Source of the DNA: Spinellus fusiger
Taxonomy: Eukaryota > Mucoromycota > Mucoromycetes > Mucorales > Phycomycetaceae
Reading direction: 5' to 3'
Assembly (NCBI GenBank): GCA_025094145.1
Contig: JALLLS010000060.1
Span: 160,861 to 224,860, forward strand
Length of the DNA stretch: 64,000 nucleotides
This document shows positions 1-10,613 of this stretch, piece after piece. The translations under genes were made by a program, and so were the position numbers. A model generated the notes under the pieces. That model searched no databases. It worked only from the letters and a program-made list of their open reading frames with translations, and was not told where the DNA came from. Within the stretch, counting starts at the first letter, position 1. Every line of letters starts with the position of its first letter.

Positions 1-221
1 ACAATAAAAACAACCTTCGTTCATTATTTGTAGTGCTCAGAATTCAGTGTTTGATGTGCCTGAAAACAATTTTCTCACTATCTGAAAATGATCTTTATTT
101 TTCTGAGTTTAAAATGAAAACGCTGTAGTACTAAATGTACTTTAATAGTATCAGACCTTTGAATAGTAATGCATAAAAAGACATCTCGAAATTCTCTTTA
201 AGATATCTCCATGTCCATGTA
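1..221. other. AT-rich spacer at the window edge
   Basis: I see no coding signal here. The stretch ends at the TA dinucleotide (220-221) that flanks the left end of the first Tc1-like element. Confidence 0.5.
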
Positions 222-1626
222 AAATGACCCTCAATAAGTAACCACCTTTTCTTTCTTTCAAATTCCAGGCTATTGTTATACCAAAAAATAAAAAATAACA
301 TAACATAACATACACATTTTTATTTTTTATTTTTTATAATACTTATTTTCTTATAATGTCCAACTTATCCAATACCATAAACATCTTAACTAAAACCCCC
401 TAAGATGTATAGAAAAAAATACCTGCTTTGAGAGTCGTTCAGCCATCTTGTACAAAGTGCTAAACATAAACATCACCCAAGCCGAGGCATCTCGCATGTT
501 CAACATGCTTCCTAACACTGTATGGAATAGTGTGAAGCACCACAAGGCAGCAGGCTTGGTAGTACTTTTCTCCCAAGAGTGGCTGATAAAGAGAGTTGGA
601 CGACAGGGCTATTATAGGGTTGAATAGAAAAGTAATGACCAAATCCTACCAGACCAAAGTAATCATCAGGGAAAGCATGGCCATCAATGTATCAAGGAAT
701 ACCTTGATGAAGTACCTTGATGAAATGGGCTTCCATTCACTCAATCTTGTGATGAAGCCTGTTTTTTTATACCAAGAAGAACATGGAGGTAAGACTCCAC
801 TGGGTTCATGGGCACGTCAAATAGACCCATGAGCAGTGGTAGGATATTGTCTCGTCTGATGAGTCTAGAGTAAAGCTCATGGGCTATGATAGAGAGGGTA
901 AAAGCCATCAGTCAGCATGGCACCAGCTTTGAGCCCAAGAATGTCCTTGATAATAAGTTTGGAGGTGGTAGAGTGATGGTATATATTTTTCTAGTGGGGA
1001 GAGTGTTGATAGATGGATTGTAGTGAAGAGTGGGATATACTCTGACAAGTACATCAATGTCTTGGGAGAAGCCTACTGAAATGAACTCAAATCTCGCTCT
1101 CGCTCTCTCTTAAACCCTGGAGTCAGTTGCTGCTTACAGGAGGGCAATGCTAGACCCTATACGAGTAAGACAACTCGAGAATGGAAGACAGTCATTGGTA
1201 TAGTAATGACTCTTTAAAGGCCCTTACAAAGCACCGATATTGATTCAATTGAGCATCTGTGGGCTCACCTCAAGAAGGTCATCAGGAAGGATAGGAGGGT
1301 ATATTTTACCAAAGAATAGTTAAAGACTGCTCTAATGCTGAAATAGGGTGAAACATCAAAAGAAGTGACAGATGCCTTCATTGCCAGCATGAGGCGGAGA
1401 TAACAAGCAATGATAGATCCCAAAGGTGGCCATAGTGGTTACTAAGCAACCTACCAATAAAAACCACTGTCTTGTATTATAAACGCTACTATCTTTATGT
1501 ATTGAAGGTTTTATGTCTTTAGCTAATGAATTAATGAAGTTATTACACTATTAAGAAAAGTATATATAAAATAGGAAATCAGCATTTGAAGAAAAAAAGA
1601 AAGTGATTACTTATTGAGGGTCACTT
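222..1626 (+). mobile_element. Decayed Tc1/mariner element, copy 1
   Basis: Imperfect terminal inverted repeats of about 44 bp face each other: left from 222 (AAATGACCCTCAATAAGTAA), right ending at 1626 (its complement, with one mismatch in the outer nine bases). Each end is flanked by TA (220-221 and 1627-1628), the target duplication of Tc1/mariner transposons. Plus-strand fragments read as transposase: a helix-turn-helix-like piece (NTLMKYLDEMG, near 700), a second catalytic motif written QEGNARP near 1140, and DSIEHLW near 1250, matching the family NPIEHLW that carries the catalytic Glu. The second Asp (family QDNA) is Gly here, and stops and frameshifts break the frame. A 180-bp core (about 826-1010) is nearly identical to 15545-15725, so the two copies are one family. 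It is non-autonomous. Confidence 0.85.
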
Positions 1627-1649
1627 TAGTAATACACATCTGATAGACA

Positions 1650-2060
1650 CCTATTTTCTACACACCCAAAGATATCTCTGGCTTTCAAGTGATAACACCA
1701 TCTTTCCTTTATATAATGTAGATAGCTACTTTTTATAGAACAATGTTTTAAAATCAAAAGGTTTGCAAATATCCAAATAATTATTTCGTTTTGTAGAATA
1801 CCTCACTATCAAGTTGTATTATCAATAGAATATAGTGTTAACTATAATATTATAGATAATACTATACAACCACTATAGCTGCTGCCCAAGTGCATTCCCT
1901 CATAGCAATAGAGTCCATGCCCTGAAAGACTTGTGATTCATCCTTGGGAAATAGATAGCTATACTTGGTATTATACTTTAGAAACTATTGATAGTATAGA
2001 AGAAACAAGACCACATAAGACTGACTTGAAAGGAGTCTTTACTTGCTTAATAACAACACA
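1650..2060. repeat. Dispersed 410-bp repeat, copy A
   Basis: This stretch matches 3907-4315 in the same orientation, at roughly 75-80% identity by eye. Shared blocks include CTACACACCCAAAGAT, AAAATCAAAAGGTTTGCAA, AAGTGCATTCCCTCATAGCA and CTTAATAACAA. No intact reading frame survives on either strand. The opening block also resembles, in complement, sequence at 6969-7067. It may be a decayed transposable element or a segmental copy; I do not recognise the family. Confidence 0.65.
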
Positions 2061-2388
2061 GTTCAAAGTATTTTTTATTTTGGGTGTGATTTGCTAATTG
2101 TGCATTGGACATATTAGCCACTCTATGAAATTGTTTGGGATAAACATATAAACACTGAATACAAAAGTGAAAAAATGATGATAAATGAGTAGAAATGATG
2201 GTAATTGATAGGTTAAGAATAGACATCCAAGAAGGCCATAAATTCAGCAAGAAAACCAGGACACCAAAAAGATAACCGTCATCCTGTGGCGATTCGAAAT
2301 CCAACGAGGGATACTTAGAGCAACTCGGACAATCCTGAGGACACAAATACAGCAACCACACTAACAGCTTCTGGCTTTGCTAAACGGG

Positions 2389-2960
2389 TTAAGAATGGGT
2401 GGTAGAGGAGAGATCAGAGGAGAAGTGAGGATACAGCGTCTGTTGCTGAAGGAGTTTTTGCACTCTATGGCGGCGTTGGCTTTCCCGCTCAACACACCCA
2501 TCAGCAGCCTCAATGAGCAAGCTACCAGCTGATGGCTCTACCTTAAAGTCTTGAGTAGACGTGGCTCGATCAATGGCTTGCAGAAGTATTAACAAACTGG
2601 GCCAAAGATCTCGCCATTTAACAAAAGACTTAACCGTGCGTGACAGAGGATTTATACAATAGTCAATTGGATGAACGTCGTGTGATGGTGCAGGAACTAG
2701 GAAGAACAAGAACGTGGAGCGTCTATGATCAACGAATATGCAAGTGAGAAAGTGGTCCCTATTGGCAGATGGGTGGCCACATTGGCAAGGAACTGAAGGT
2801 GTTGGTGGTAACCAAGCAATACTCCATTTTAGTAGACGATGTCTCTTTGTGCGTGCACGATAGTAGAAGAATTGGATCCCAAACAGGTCTACATAGTCCA
2901 CGGGCTACTGTCACCAGCGGATTCTTGCCACGCACTAGACTAGTAATTTCACTTTGAAGC
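2389..2960 (-). mobile_element. LINE (non-LTR retrotransposon) 3' end relic
   Basis: An open stretch on the minus strand (2389-2901) carries a Cys/His cluster near its start, PCQCGHPSANRDHFLTC. This C-x-C-x6-H-x4-C spacing is typical of the segment just after the reverse transcriptase in non-LTR elements. It is followed by about 120 residues without clear motifs. No reverse transcriptase core (the YADD box) is seen upstream, so this is a 5'-truncated copy, as LINE insertions usually are. It lies between two copies of the 410-bp repeat and next to a Tc1 relic, forming a nest of dead elements. Confidence 0.5.
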
Positions 2961-3690
2961 TTATCTTTTTACAGGGTGGTTAAAGAACCTTCTCTCAGCA
3001 TTAAACACAAGAAATTGAGGCTCGCTTGGGCCAAGGCCCTCTATTATTGGACAGAAGAAGACTTGAAGGCAGCCATCTGATCCGATGAATCAAACTACGG
3101 GCTGATAAATACCAACAACTGCAACAGAGTGGTACAAAGAAAGAAGTAGGGACTACTCCCATATAATGCCAAGCTTACCAGGAAGTCTGGTGGTGGCGGT
3201 GTAATGGTATAGGGGTTTATCTCTGATGAAGGTGTTGGAGGGTTGGTGCATGTGAAAGACAGTATTGACAGTAAAAAATACATCGAGATCTTGAAAGAAG
3301 TCTACTGTCCTGAGCTGTATTGAATCAAAGCACTGAATACAGAGATGAATTATGTTCTTCAAGAAGACAATACCGATATGCCACAAGAGTAGAGAATCAA
3401 GGTTGTGGAAGGCACAAGAGAGCATTGCCATTATGGAGGGGTGGCCCTCACAAAGCCCCGACGAGAACCCTATAGATCATCTATGAGAGAAAATTGACAT
3501 GGCCATCAGAAAGAGGATGACATCTAGAAGTTGTCTCCAAGATTTAAAGGTTGTTTTATTAGAAGAATGGGAGAAAATTCCCAAGGATACTACAGATAAC
3601 CTCATTTCAAGCATATATCGAAAATGCAAAGCTGTTATACAAGCAAATAGTGGCAACACCAAATATTGAGGGTATTTACCCAATACAATC
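2960..3690 (+). mobile_element. Second Tc1-like transposase relic
   Basis: The plus strand reads, with stops and frame changes, as a Tc1 transposase core. First comes SDESNYGL near 3090 (first catalytic Asp). Then GGGGVMV, a stop, and GFISDEGVGG near 3190-3240 (family GGGSVMVWG). Then VLQEDNTDMPQ near 3355 (second catalytic Asp) and SPDENPIDHL near 3460, followed by a stop and then EKIDMAIRK. The last matches the family SPDLNPIENLWG, but the catalytic Glu position reads Asp. I found no inverted repeats at its edges. It is a different and more decayed element than the copy at 222-1626. Confidence 0.75.
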
Positions 3691-3906
3691 CTATTATTTA
3701 TTCTATCAGTCTTTATATATATATATCATTCAATTTTCAGGTCTTTACTGTGTGTTGAATGTATGTTTTTATGACAAAGAATAAGTATTTCCTATTACAG
3801 AAGCATACCGGAATGTAAAAAATGTCCCTAAGATTTTTACAAGCCACTGTAGTGAAAATTTTAAGTTTTGAGTTTATCTTTTTTATTTCTATATATGGTA
3901 TGTGAA

Positions 3907-4315
3907 GACTCTCTACACACCCAAAGATTGTCTGGCCTTTAAGCGATGATACCACCTTTCTTTTACGTCACAATAAAAAGATCTCTTTTACGGATCTGTG
4001 TTTAAAATCAAAAGGTTTGCAAGTATCCAGATATTTGTTTCCTTTTGTGGAATATCTCACTATCAAATTGTATTATAAAGTACATTGTTTATGAATAAAA
4101 TTGTTTATTATAATAGTATAGATAATACTATACTATGACTATAGCTACTGCTCAAGTGCATTCCCTCATAGCAATAGAATCTATACCCTAAAGGCCTAGT
4201 GCTTTATATTTGGGAGATAGATAACCATGCTCAAGATTATACCCTAGACAGTATTGACCTTGTAGAAGACTACTTGGGACTGACTTGAGAGCCTCTGCTT
4301 AATAACAATACAATG
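3907..4315. repeat. Dispersed 410-bp repeat, copy B
   Basis: This is the partner of 1650-2060 in the same orientation. The two copies bracket the LINE relic and a Tc1 relic. Short indels distinguish them, and neither preserves a reading frame. Confidence 0.65.
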
Positions 4316-4365
4316 AGTGTCTTGTAGAATACAATGAGTGTCTTGTAGAATACAATGAGCTCAAG
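4312..4365. repeat. Short tandem repeat at the end of copy B
   Basis: A 23-bp unit containing ACAATGAGTGTCTTGTAG occurs twice, with a third partial copy, directly following the 410-bp repeat. Confidence 0.75.
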
Positions 4366-6337
4366 CCCAGATAAAGACACTGCTTACCTTTTTTACTTTC
4401 AGAATAGTCTTTGGTGGTGTCTATCACCTATTGTTTCTCTTTGTTAATAATAGTATATTAACTTGCTCAGTTATGCTCATCTTGACGAGTACTTAGGCGT
4501 TAAGTTGTATGTGCAGTATGGGAGATAACAAAAGGAGGGGCTTATTAAAACAAATAATTTTTCATCTATTATTCTAGTTATCTATTACACTTTAGCCTAC
4601 AATTCTCTATAATCTACAAGTCAAACAATTCACACTCTATTTGCCTTGAGCCTAAAGTCCAGTATTAGAAACAATACCTTGTTATCATTAATTACTATTG
4701 TTAATACCAGTTACAATGAGACAGTTGAAGTGATTATGAATATTGAGTCAATAAATGGCTATACAGCTCTTAATATAGTTGCATTTGGTTCTATTTTATG
4801 GACAATGGCCACTAGAGTTAATTCAGTGTGTGTCCTATAATACATCTTTCTTAAGCAGTGCTATACTACAGATACTGTGGGCTTATGGATAGCACATGTT
4901 AAACAATAAATGCAGTGATTGAGTCGCAATGTCAGGTTTATTTCTTTTTTTTGTCCAACTTTGTTGTGTTTAATTGCAGAGTCCATAGTCAATGCTAAGA
5001 CAGACAGACAGTGAAAAGGTTCTTTTCAAACACATTAGCCAACCAAAGAAATATTATGACTTTATTGTTCATGTATTTCTTTTTATATTCCAAAAATATT
5101 CTGTTGCTATGAGATAAGAGACACACAGAACCTCGTGAGGCTGACTACTCACACAGAAATTGATAGAAAAGAGAAGGATATGAAGTGACAGAAGGCAAGT
5201 TGGTAGTTGTAATAATAATGGCACCAATGTGGAGATAAAGAAAGAAAACAAGTCGAGAACAAGAAACAGTCAGTTGCTCAAGTCCTTAAAGCCTATCTTG
5301 TTTATACTCTAGGAAGCTGTTTGGATCAAAGTCTATTTTATTAAAGATATAGACAACTAAACCTTTATATTAGTTTGGCATTTCTTTTACTATGAATTTG
5401 ACTATTTTGCTATTCTCAATTAATAGGTATGGTCTTCATAGAACATCCAAGCAGACTGGGAAGGGTAACTGTTCTGTTCTATAGTGTGTATAATCTTGGT
5501 CATGTATTTCAAGGCCATAGAATTCCATAAAGTGATTTTATTGTAAATAAGGTTTCTCTCTTCCCTTGAAACATACATAGAACAAGAGGAGGAAATCCAT
5601 CTATGAACTCAGTGAGATGTTATTATCGTATAGCTTTGATTCTTATAGCTTAAAAAGATATGTATGTAAGTAGCCTCAAAATCTATACTATGTAACTTTG
5701 TAAAATATATCTTTTATTTTGTAATAAAGGGCACTGTGGTTATCAACAGGACCACTAGAGAGATACATCCGTAGTTGTTCGGTCTCTAGCAGGGACAACA
5801 AAATAGAGTATTGGATACAAAGGCTGGTCTAGGGAAATCAAAGAGGGTACATGAACAGGAACACAACACACGACTTGATCACAACTGGTAACTAGGCAAC
5901 TGTTCTTTAAGCACTTCTTTTCTTTCTAGAATGTTGTTGTAGTCTGCATTACTTTGGTAGTTATGACTAAGAAAATGACTTGTGAAATTTCGATTTATTC
6001 TCTTCTGTTCGGATATAAATACCTGCTAATTACACTGTCTGTTGTTCTTCATAACTTCTACCCTGTTTAACTTGTTTGCCTTTGTCTGGCATATAAACCA
6101 ACAGTTGTGATATGGTGAGTGTTTGTGTATGTTTATTATGTCTGACATGTTAGTCAGTTTCTATTTTATATTCTTTTACTATAATAAACCCAGTGAATCC
6201 GTTACAAAAGCAAAGGCAAGATGAAAGTGCCAGTGCAAGGGTAATACGACATACATAGAGAGTACGTTGATACATCTCAAACTAATTATTTTTACTATTA
6301 CTTTATTATTAAAAAGGGGTATTGGCACCTAAAATGA
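4366..6337. other. AT-rich non-coding stretch
   Basis: I see no gene that can be supported. Only short, unconvincing reading frames occur on either strand. The stretch from about 5730 to 6337 may be decayed upstream sequence of the Fanzor relic, but no residue motif could be recognised in it. Confidence 0.4.
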
Positions 6338-6864
6338 TTGGAGTATGATCCTACCAAACTGCCTGTTGTTGTTTATGGCACAGGAATAAAAGGAAAGGAT
6401 ACTATCAAGTTTAAAGTTCATCGTGTTGGTTTGCCAAGAATTTTATATCAATCATTTCAAAAGAGACAAAAGGGTGATCTTCTTGTGGTTGATGTCGATA
6501 AATTTCGAAAATCAAGGGTAAGCAGGATTGACCTCTCACTCAATATTAAAAGCTCGGCTAACAGTTACTCTGTTTTCTTTTTCTTTTTGTTCTCAAGATC
6601 TGCCACACTTACAACACAAATAACCTCACCGAGGTATTATTAAATTTTAACAATATCCACGCTTGCCAAGGTTGCGGAACTGTTTGGAACAGAGATGTGA
6701 ATGCATCAAAGAATATCTATACAATTGCAGAAGAGGGATTAAATGGTCACTACAGACCATCTCCATTCTGTAGAAAAGAATATATATTCGTAGTATTATA
6801 TCATATCACCATATCAAAGGTAGTTCTTTCCGGGATTCAGATATCTACAGGTAGATCTACATAA
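6338..6864 (+). pseudogene. Fanzor (eukaryotic TnpB-like) C-terminal relic
   Basis: Fanzor proteins are eukaryotic relatives of TnpB, RNA-guided DNA nucleases with a RuvC fold and a zinc ribbon near the C-terminus. Reading 6338-6517, a probable 80-nt GT-AG intron (6518-6597) and 6598-6864 gives one open frame of about 148 codons. The frame contains VVVYGTGIKGKD, then a VDKFRKSRICH segment, then CQGCGTVWNRDVNASKNI. The last has the second zinc-binding pair (CxxC) and the final RuvC Asp in NRDxNA, followed by GHYRPSPFCR, typical of Mucorales copies. The first zinc pair is damaged: the family CxxC reads CHTY. The N-terminal several hundred residues, including the first RuvC motif, are absent. 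This is inferred to be a dead 5'-truncated copy. An alternative is another TnpB-derived transposon ORF, but the signature is specific. Confidence 0.72.
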
Positions 6865-6898
6865 TCTTTATTTGTTTAAAAACTAACATGAATACATC

Positions 6899-7067
6899 TT
6901 AATTTATTTTTGCTTCTTTTCAAATCGATGTGTTATTTTTAAACAATTGTAGTTTGACTCTTTCGACTATATCCTAAAGATCTCCTGGTGTGTAATATGT
7001 CTCAATTTATTTTCGCTCCTTTTCAAATCCTCTCCTTTTATATCCCAAAAATCTTTAAGTGTGTAGC
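6899..7067. repeat. Imperfect tandem duplication next to the Fanzor relic
   Basis: TTTATTTTTGCTTCTTTTCA (about 6904) recurs as TTTATTTTCGCTCCTTTTCA (about 7006). TATATCCTAAAGATCTCC (6969) recurs as TATATCCCAAAAATCTTT (7040). The two units differ by an approximately 30-nt indel. The unit begins about 35 bp past the stop of the Fanzor relic. Confidence 0.55.
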
Positions 7068-10000
7068 AATAGTCTACAGAGACCATTACAATGAAAAGAC
7101 ACATTGCTAGCATTAGGCTTTCATAAGATTCAACTATTGAGTAATTTCTCTCCTTTTTATCTATAAGAATAAAATGGAGGTATTCTAACCCACTAAGCCC
7201 TACTTTATCTTTGTAGTAGACAGAATGACTTGTTGATGCTCCTGGCAATTTGAAATAAAAAAGTGTTTTAAACTTCAGTAACAATATGTTTTGTGTGAAA
7301 CATCCGCTGCTCAAGAGCTACAGATTTATGATACATGTTTATTCACAGCCATTAGAAAGAATACATACTACTAAGATCTGAGAACACAATGGCTCTGGTT
7401 CTTCTGGAATGGATCTAAACATAATCAAGGCAAATTTAAGGTGTAATAAATTTTATTTATCTACTTTAATAAATAAAGAGGATTTGATTGTGGTGTGTCT
7501 GAAACATGTTGGGCTGTATCCATTATTTGAGGACAAAAACAATAGTTATACCTAACTATATTCATACCAGTCTCTAATTTTGCTCAATTTTATTTTCAAT
7601 TGGCACCAAACATTCTGATTTGATTTAAATGTGTATCCATCCCTACATTGATTAGATTGGTACATCTTGAACTTTATCTCTCAAGCGTCAACGTGTCTTA
7701 CTTGTTTCATTTACACGATGTTTTATATATGTATAAATGTATTTATTTTTATAGTCAGATCTCACCAAGTTTGTGTCAAAGCGCATTCTTTTTAAGCTAC
7801 TTGTCCATAGATCACAATAAATAACCTTTTAGCACTTTGAGCCAAATACACATGTGTATTCAAAATCCAAAATCCACAAACACTCCGTCTGTCCCTTTAT
7901 TACAGTACAAACCAAATCAAACAAAAGCCAATGTTGATTATTTTGAGTTATTTATTTATCACAAGAGAATAATTTTTAGACTGAAACCTTTATTCAATTG
8001 CTTTGTTCGAAGGACAAGAAGGCATCTGATCCTCCTCTAGTCTTTATCTGGGTCCACTGTACTGGCTTAGCTATCCTGCTGTTTTATTTCAGATAAGACG
8101 GGTGATATAATTTCCAAGGAGATTCTTGGTAGCGGTCATAAAATGCCACCTTTTACAGCATGTACGACGCCTGAATAGTCCATTATCTTAGTATTCAGTT
8201 GAGACAGAAATAATATCATACAGAAACGGCTATGAAACTAAATGACTGTCGGGATGTTGATGTGTTTCATTCTGAATGCTGGGCTAGGAAGCAAAATAGC
8301 TGAGTGGGATATCAAAGGACCATCCCAACCTTACTAAACCCACGAGAGTAGGTCTTTTATAGATATAGATATAGATATATATTTATATTTATATTTTACT
8401 TGCTTAGTAGGTAGGTAGGTACAAGTTATTCACCAATGATATGAAAAAGTTAAAAGAAGACTATAAAAATCTTTCTTTTTTTCTTTTTAAAGAATTGAGT
8501 TTGTATACTGTTTTGCCAGAAGTTTTACCTTGCCCTCCCCTCCCCCAAAAAAATAAAAATAAAAGTACTAAAAGAAGATGACAAAAAACCACGTTGTGAT
8601 GAATATTGAAACACAACTGCTGAAGAGTGGATACTTCAACAATAATGTTCCTTTGTTTTCTTTCTATTTCTAAGAATAGTAAGATGAGCTTTTTTTATTT
8701 TATTTTATCAATTATTCATTTGAATCATCAATGACAGCCATTAGCAATTATCATACGAGCGTTAGTATAGTTAATCCATCAAGCTGAATTTGGTTAGCAG
8801 TTGATGACTTATCATCTATCATCTGTAACATTTTATCATAGGTAGATCAGGTATATTTAAGGTATCGATCATAGCAATTGCTTCAAAGAGAAGCCCATTG
8901 TTATGATCTGGACACTTGAAGAGCATTGGATTTGTAATATAAATCGATACAATAGAACAAAAATAGGCCATTAGAAGCTAGTTTGATAAAGTTTTCTCTT
9001 TGTGAGGCAATAGTGACTTACTGTCTTGTACAATGTACTCAATAGATGACATTGGTTTCACTATTGGTATTTGTATTGGTTGGGGGTATTGGTGCTGATA
9101 CCATTGTCCTTGGCACTGTCGTACTGATATGTAGTGTCCTTATCTGCAACGCTAATAATGATAATTTTAATATGAGAGAAAAATAGAAAATCAGAGAAGC
9201 TAGTACATCCGGTACATTGGTCTATAATTTAGTTCTTTTCCGAGGAAATCAATTTCTTCAAGAAAGAAAATATCTCAATGATGGTTATCAAACCTATAAA
9301 AAAAGTATTACTTGTACCCAAATGTACTAGTATGGACAAGCATTACGAAGAACAGACGTAATTATGTTTTTAATCGACTATTTATTTCTTTATTATTATT
9401 ATTATTATTAAAATAATAGCTTGCTCTAAAATATAATATCGCCCGATGACCGATCTATACAGAAGATGATGAGAGACTTTTCCACAGTGATTCTTTCTAC
9501 TGAGTGTGTGTTTGTATGTTGGTGTGTGTTTCATGGTTTCTGTAAGCACCCGGTCTCAGTTGGTGATTATTGCTTACGACGAATGACAGCATAGTATTCC
9601 CGGATAAATAAGAATGAGTCAAATCATTTCCCAAAACAAAACCAAGACAAATTCTTTCTCTTCCTTGTTGATGGTATTACGTTACTCGAAAGCCACGGGA
9701 AACTGGCGGAGATGTGACTAATTTAGAAAGAATGAGTGTATGGTGCCATAGAAAAACTCGAATGAATAAAGAAATGCTGGGGTAGGGTTCAAACGTAACA
9801 TTTATTGATCGGAGAAGACAAAATAGAATACCAATGTAGATGCTAGAAGCAATATAACCTTTCATAGAAACGGATTCTCAATAGTCTTTACTGTTATTCT
9901 GGAGTGCTTAAAATAGGGCATATGTTAAATAATATTTTATAGATTTCTTATTAAATATACAGATTACAATAAGGCATAATAATGTAAGAGATGGAAAAAA

Positions 10001-10213
10001 AGAGGTCTAAGGTAATGAAAGAGTTATATAGTCTAAGTTATTTTGTATCTACTTTCTTCATATAAGGAAAGTAGTAGGTCTAAAGAATATAATATATACA
10101 TTCGATGCAAGATGCTTAGCGCATAGTAATGTTATGAAAATAAAAAAGTAAAAATGTCGTTCATGAGGGATAGAGATTTGGCGTAGATGGTTTGTTTGCT
10201 TTGGCAGGGTTGC
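7068..10213. other. AT-rich non-coding stretch
   Basis: It contains short simple repeats (AGATAT near 8357, GTAG tetramers near 8409, TTA near 9393) and no supportable gene. A minus-strand island at about 8740-9130 has coding-like composition but no frame that can be joined into a gene. Confidence 0.4.
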
Positions 10214-10613
10214 TCATGATCTTGTAGGCGATGCTGGGTTGGAGGCATAGTAGTAAATATCATTTGATGGCTCCAAAGCCATATCGCCATTGTCATCTGA
10301 AAAGTAACGGTGCATCTGGGCGACTGTATCGGCGTCATAAGGGAGCTGCTCGTTTTTCCATTTGCAGCTGGAGCATTCGTATCGGACTCGCATGTTGTTA
10401 GCAATACGCTTGTTGAGTAATATCAGCTGACTCTCTGATCGAGTAAGTTGAACAGACATTTGTTTACAGCGTGGGCATGAGTGGATTGCATGTTCTAAAG
10501 AAATTTTTTTTCCAGGATTGCCAACTATGAAAATAATAAATGAGTTTCTTTTGAAATAATGAAGCAAATGTTTTGTAGTTATTACCAAATACAAAGCTAG
10601 AGGGTGCGGTCAT
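10214..10613 (-). CDS. Small zinc-ribbon protein
   Basis: There are two exons, 10586-10613 and 10214-10524, separated by a 61-nt GT-AG intron, giving 112 residues. The N-terminus MTAPSSFVFVGNPGK is followed by CPRC at residues 26-29 and CSSC at 60-63. This is one four-Cys zinc ribbon with a 30-residue spacer. The tail (residues 66-112) is acidic to polar, ending NPASPTRS. The layout, a short FVFG-like start and then a CPxC...CxxC ribbon, resembles the fungal zinc-ribbon_15 type proteins, whose function is unknown to me. The splice joins TTT G to TT GGC in frame, which decides the start at 10613. It stands alone in a gene-poor region. Confidence 0.65.

Noticed and set aside
8740..9130. Minus-strand island with coding-like peptides (for example NPMLFKCPDHNNGLLFEAIA)
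   Set aside because: It needs several frame changes over a short distance with no clear splice sites, and no family is recognised.
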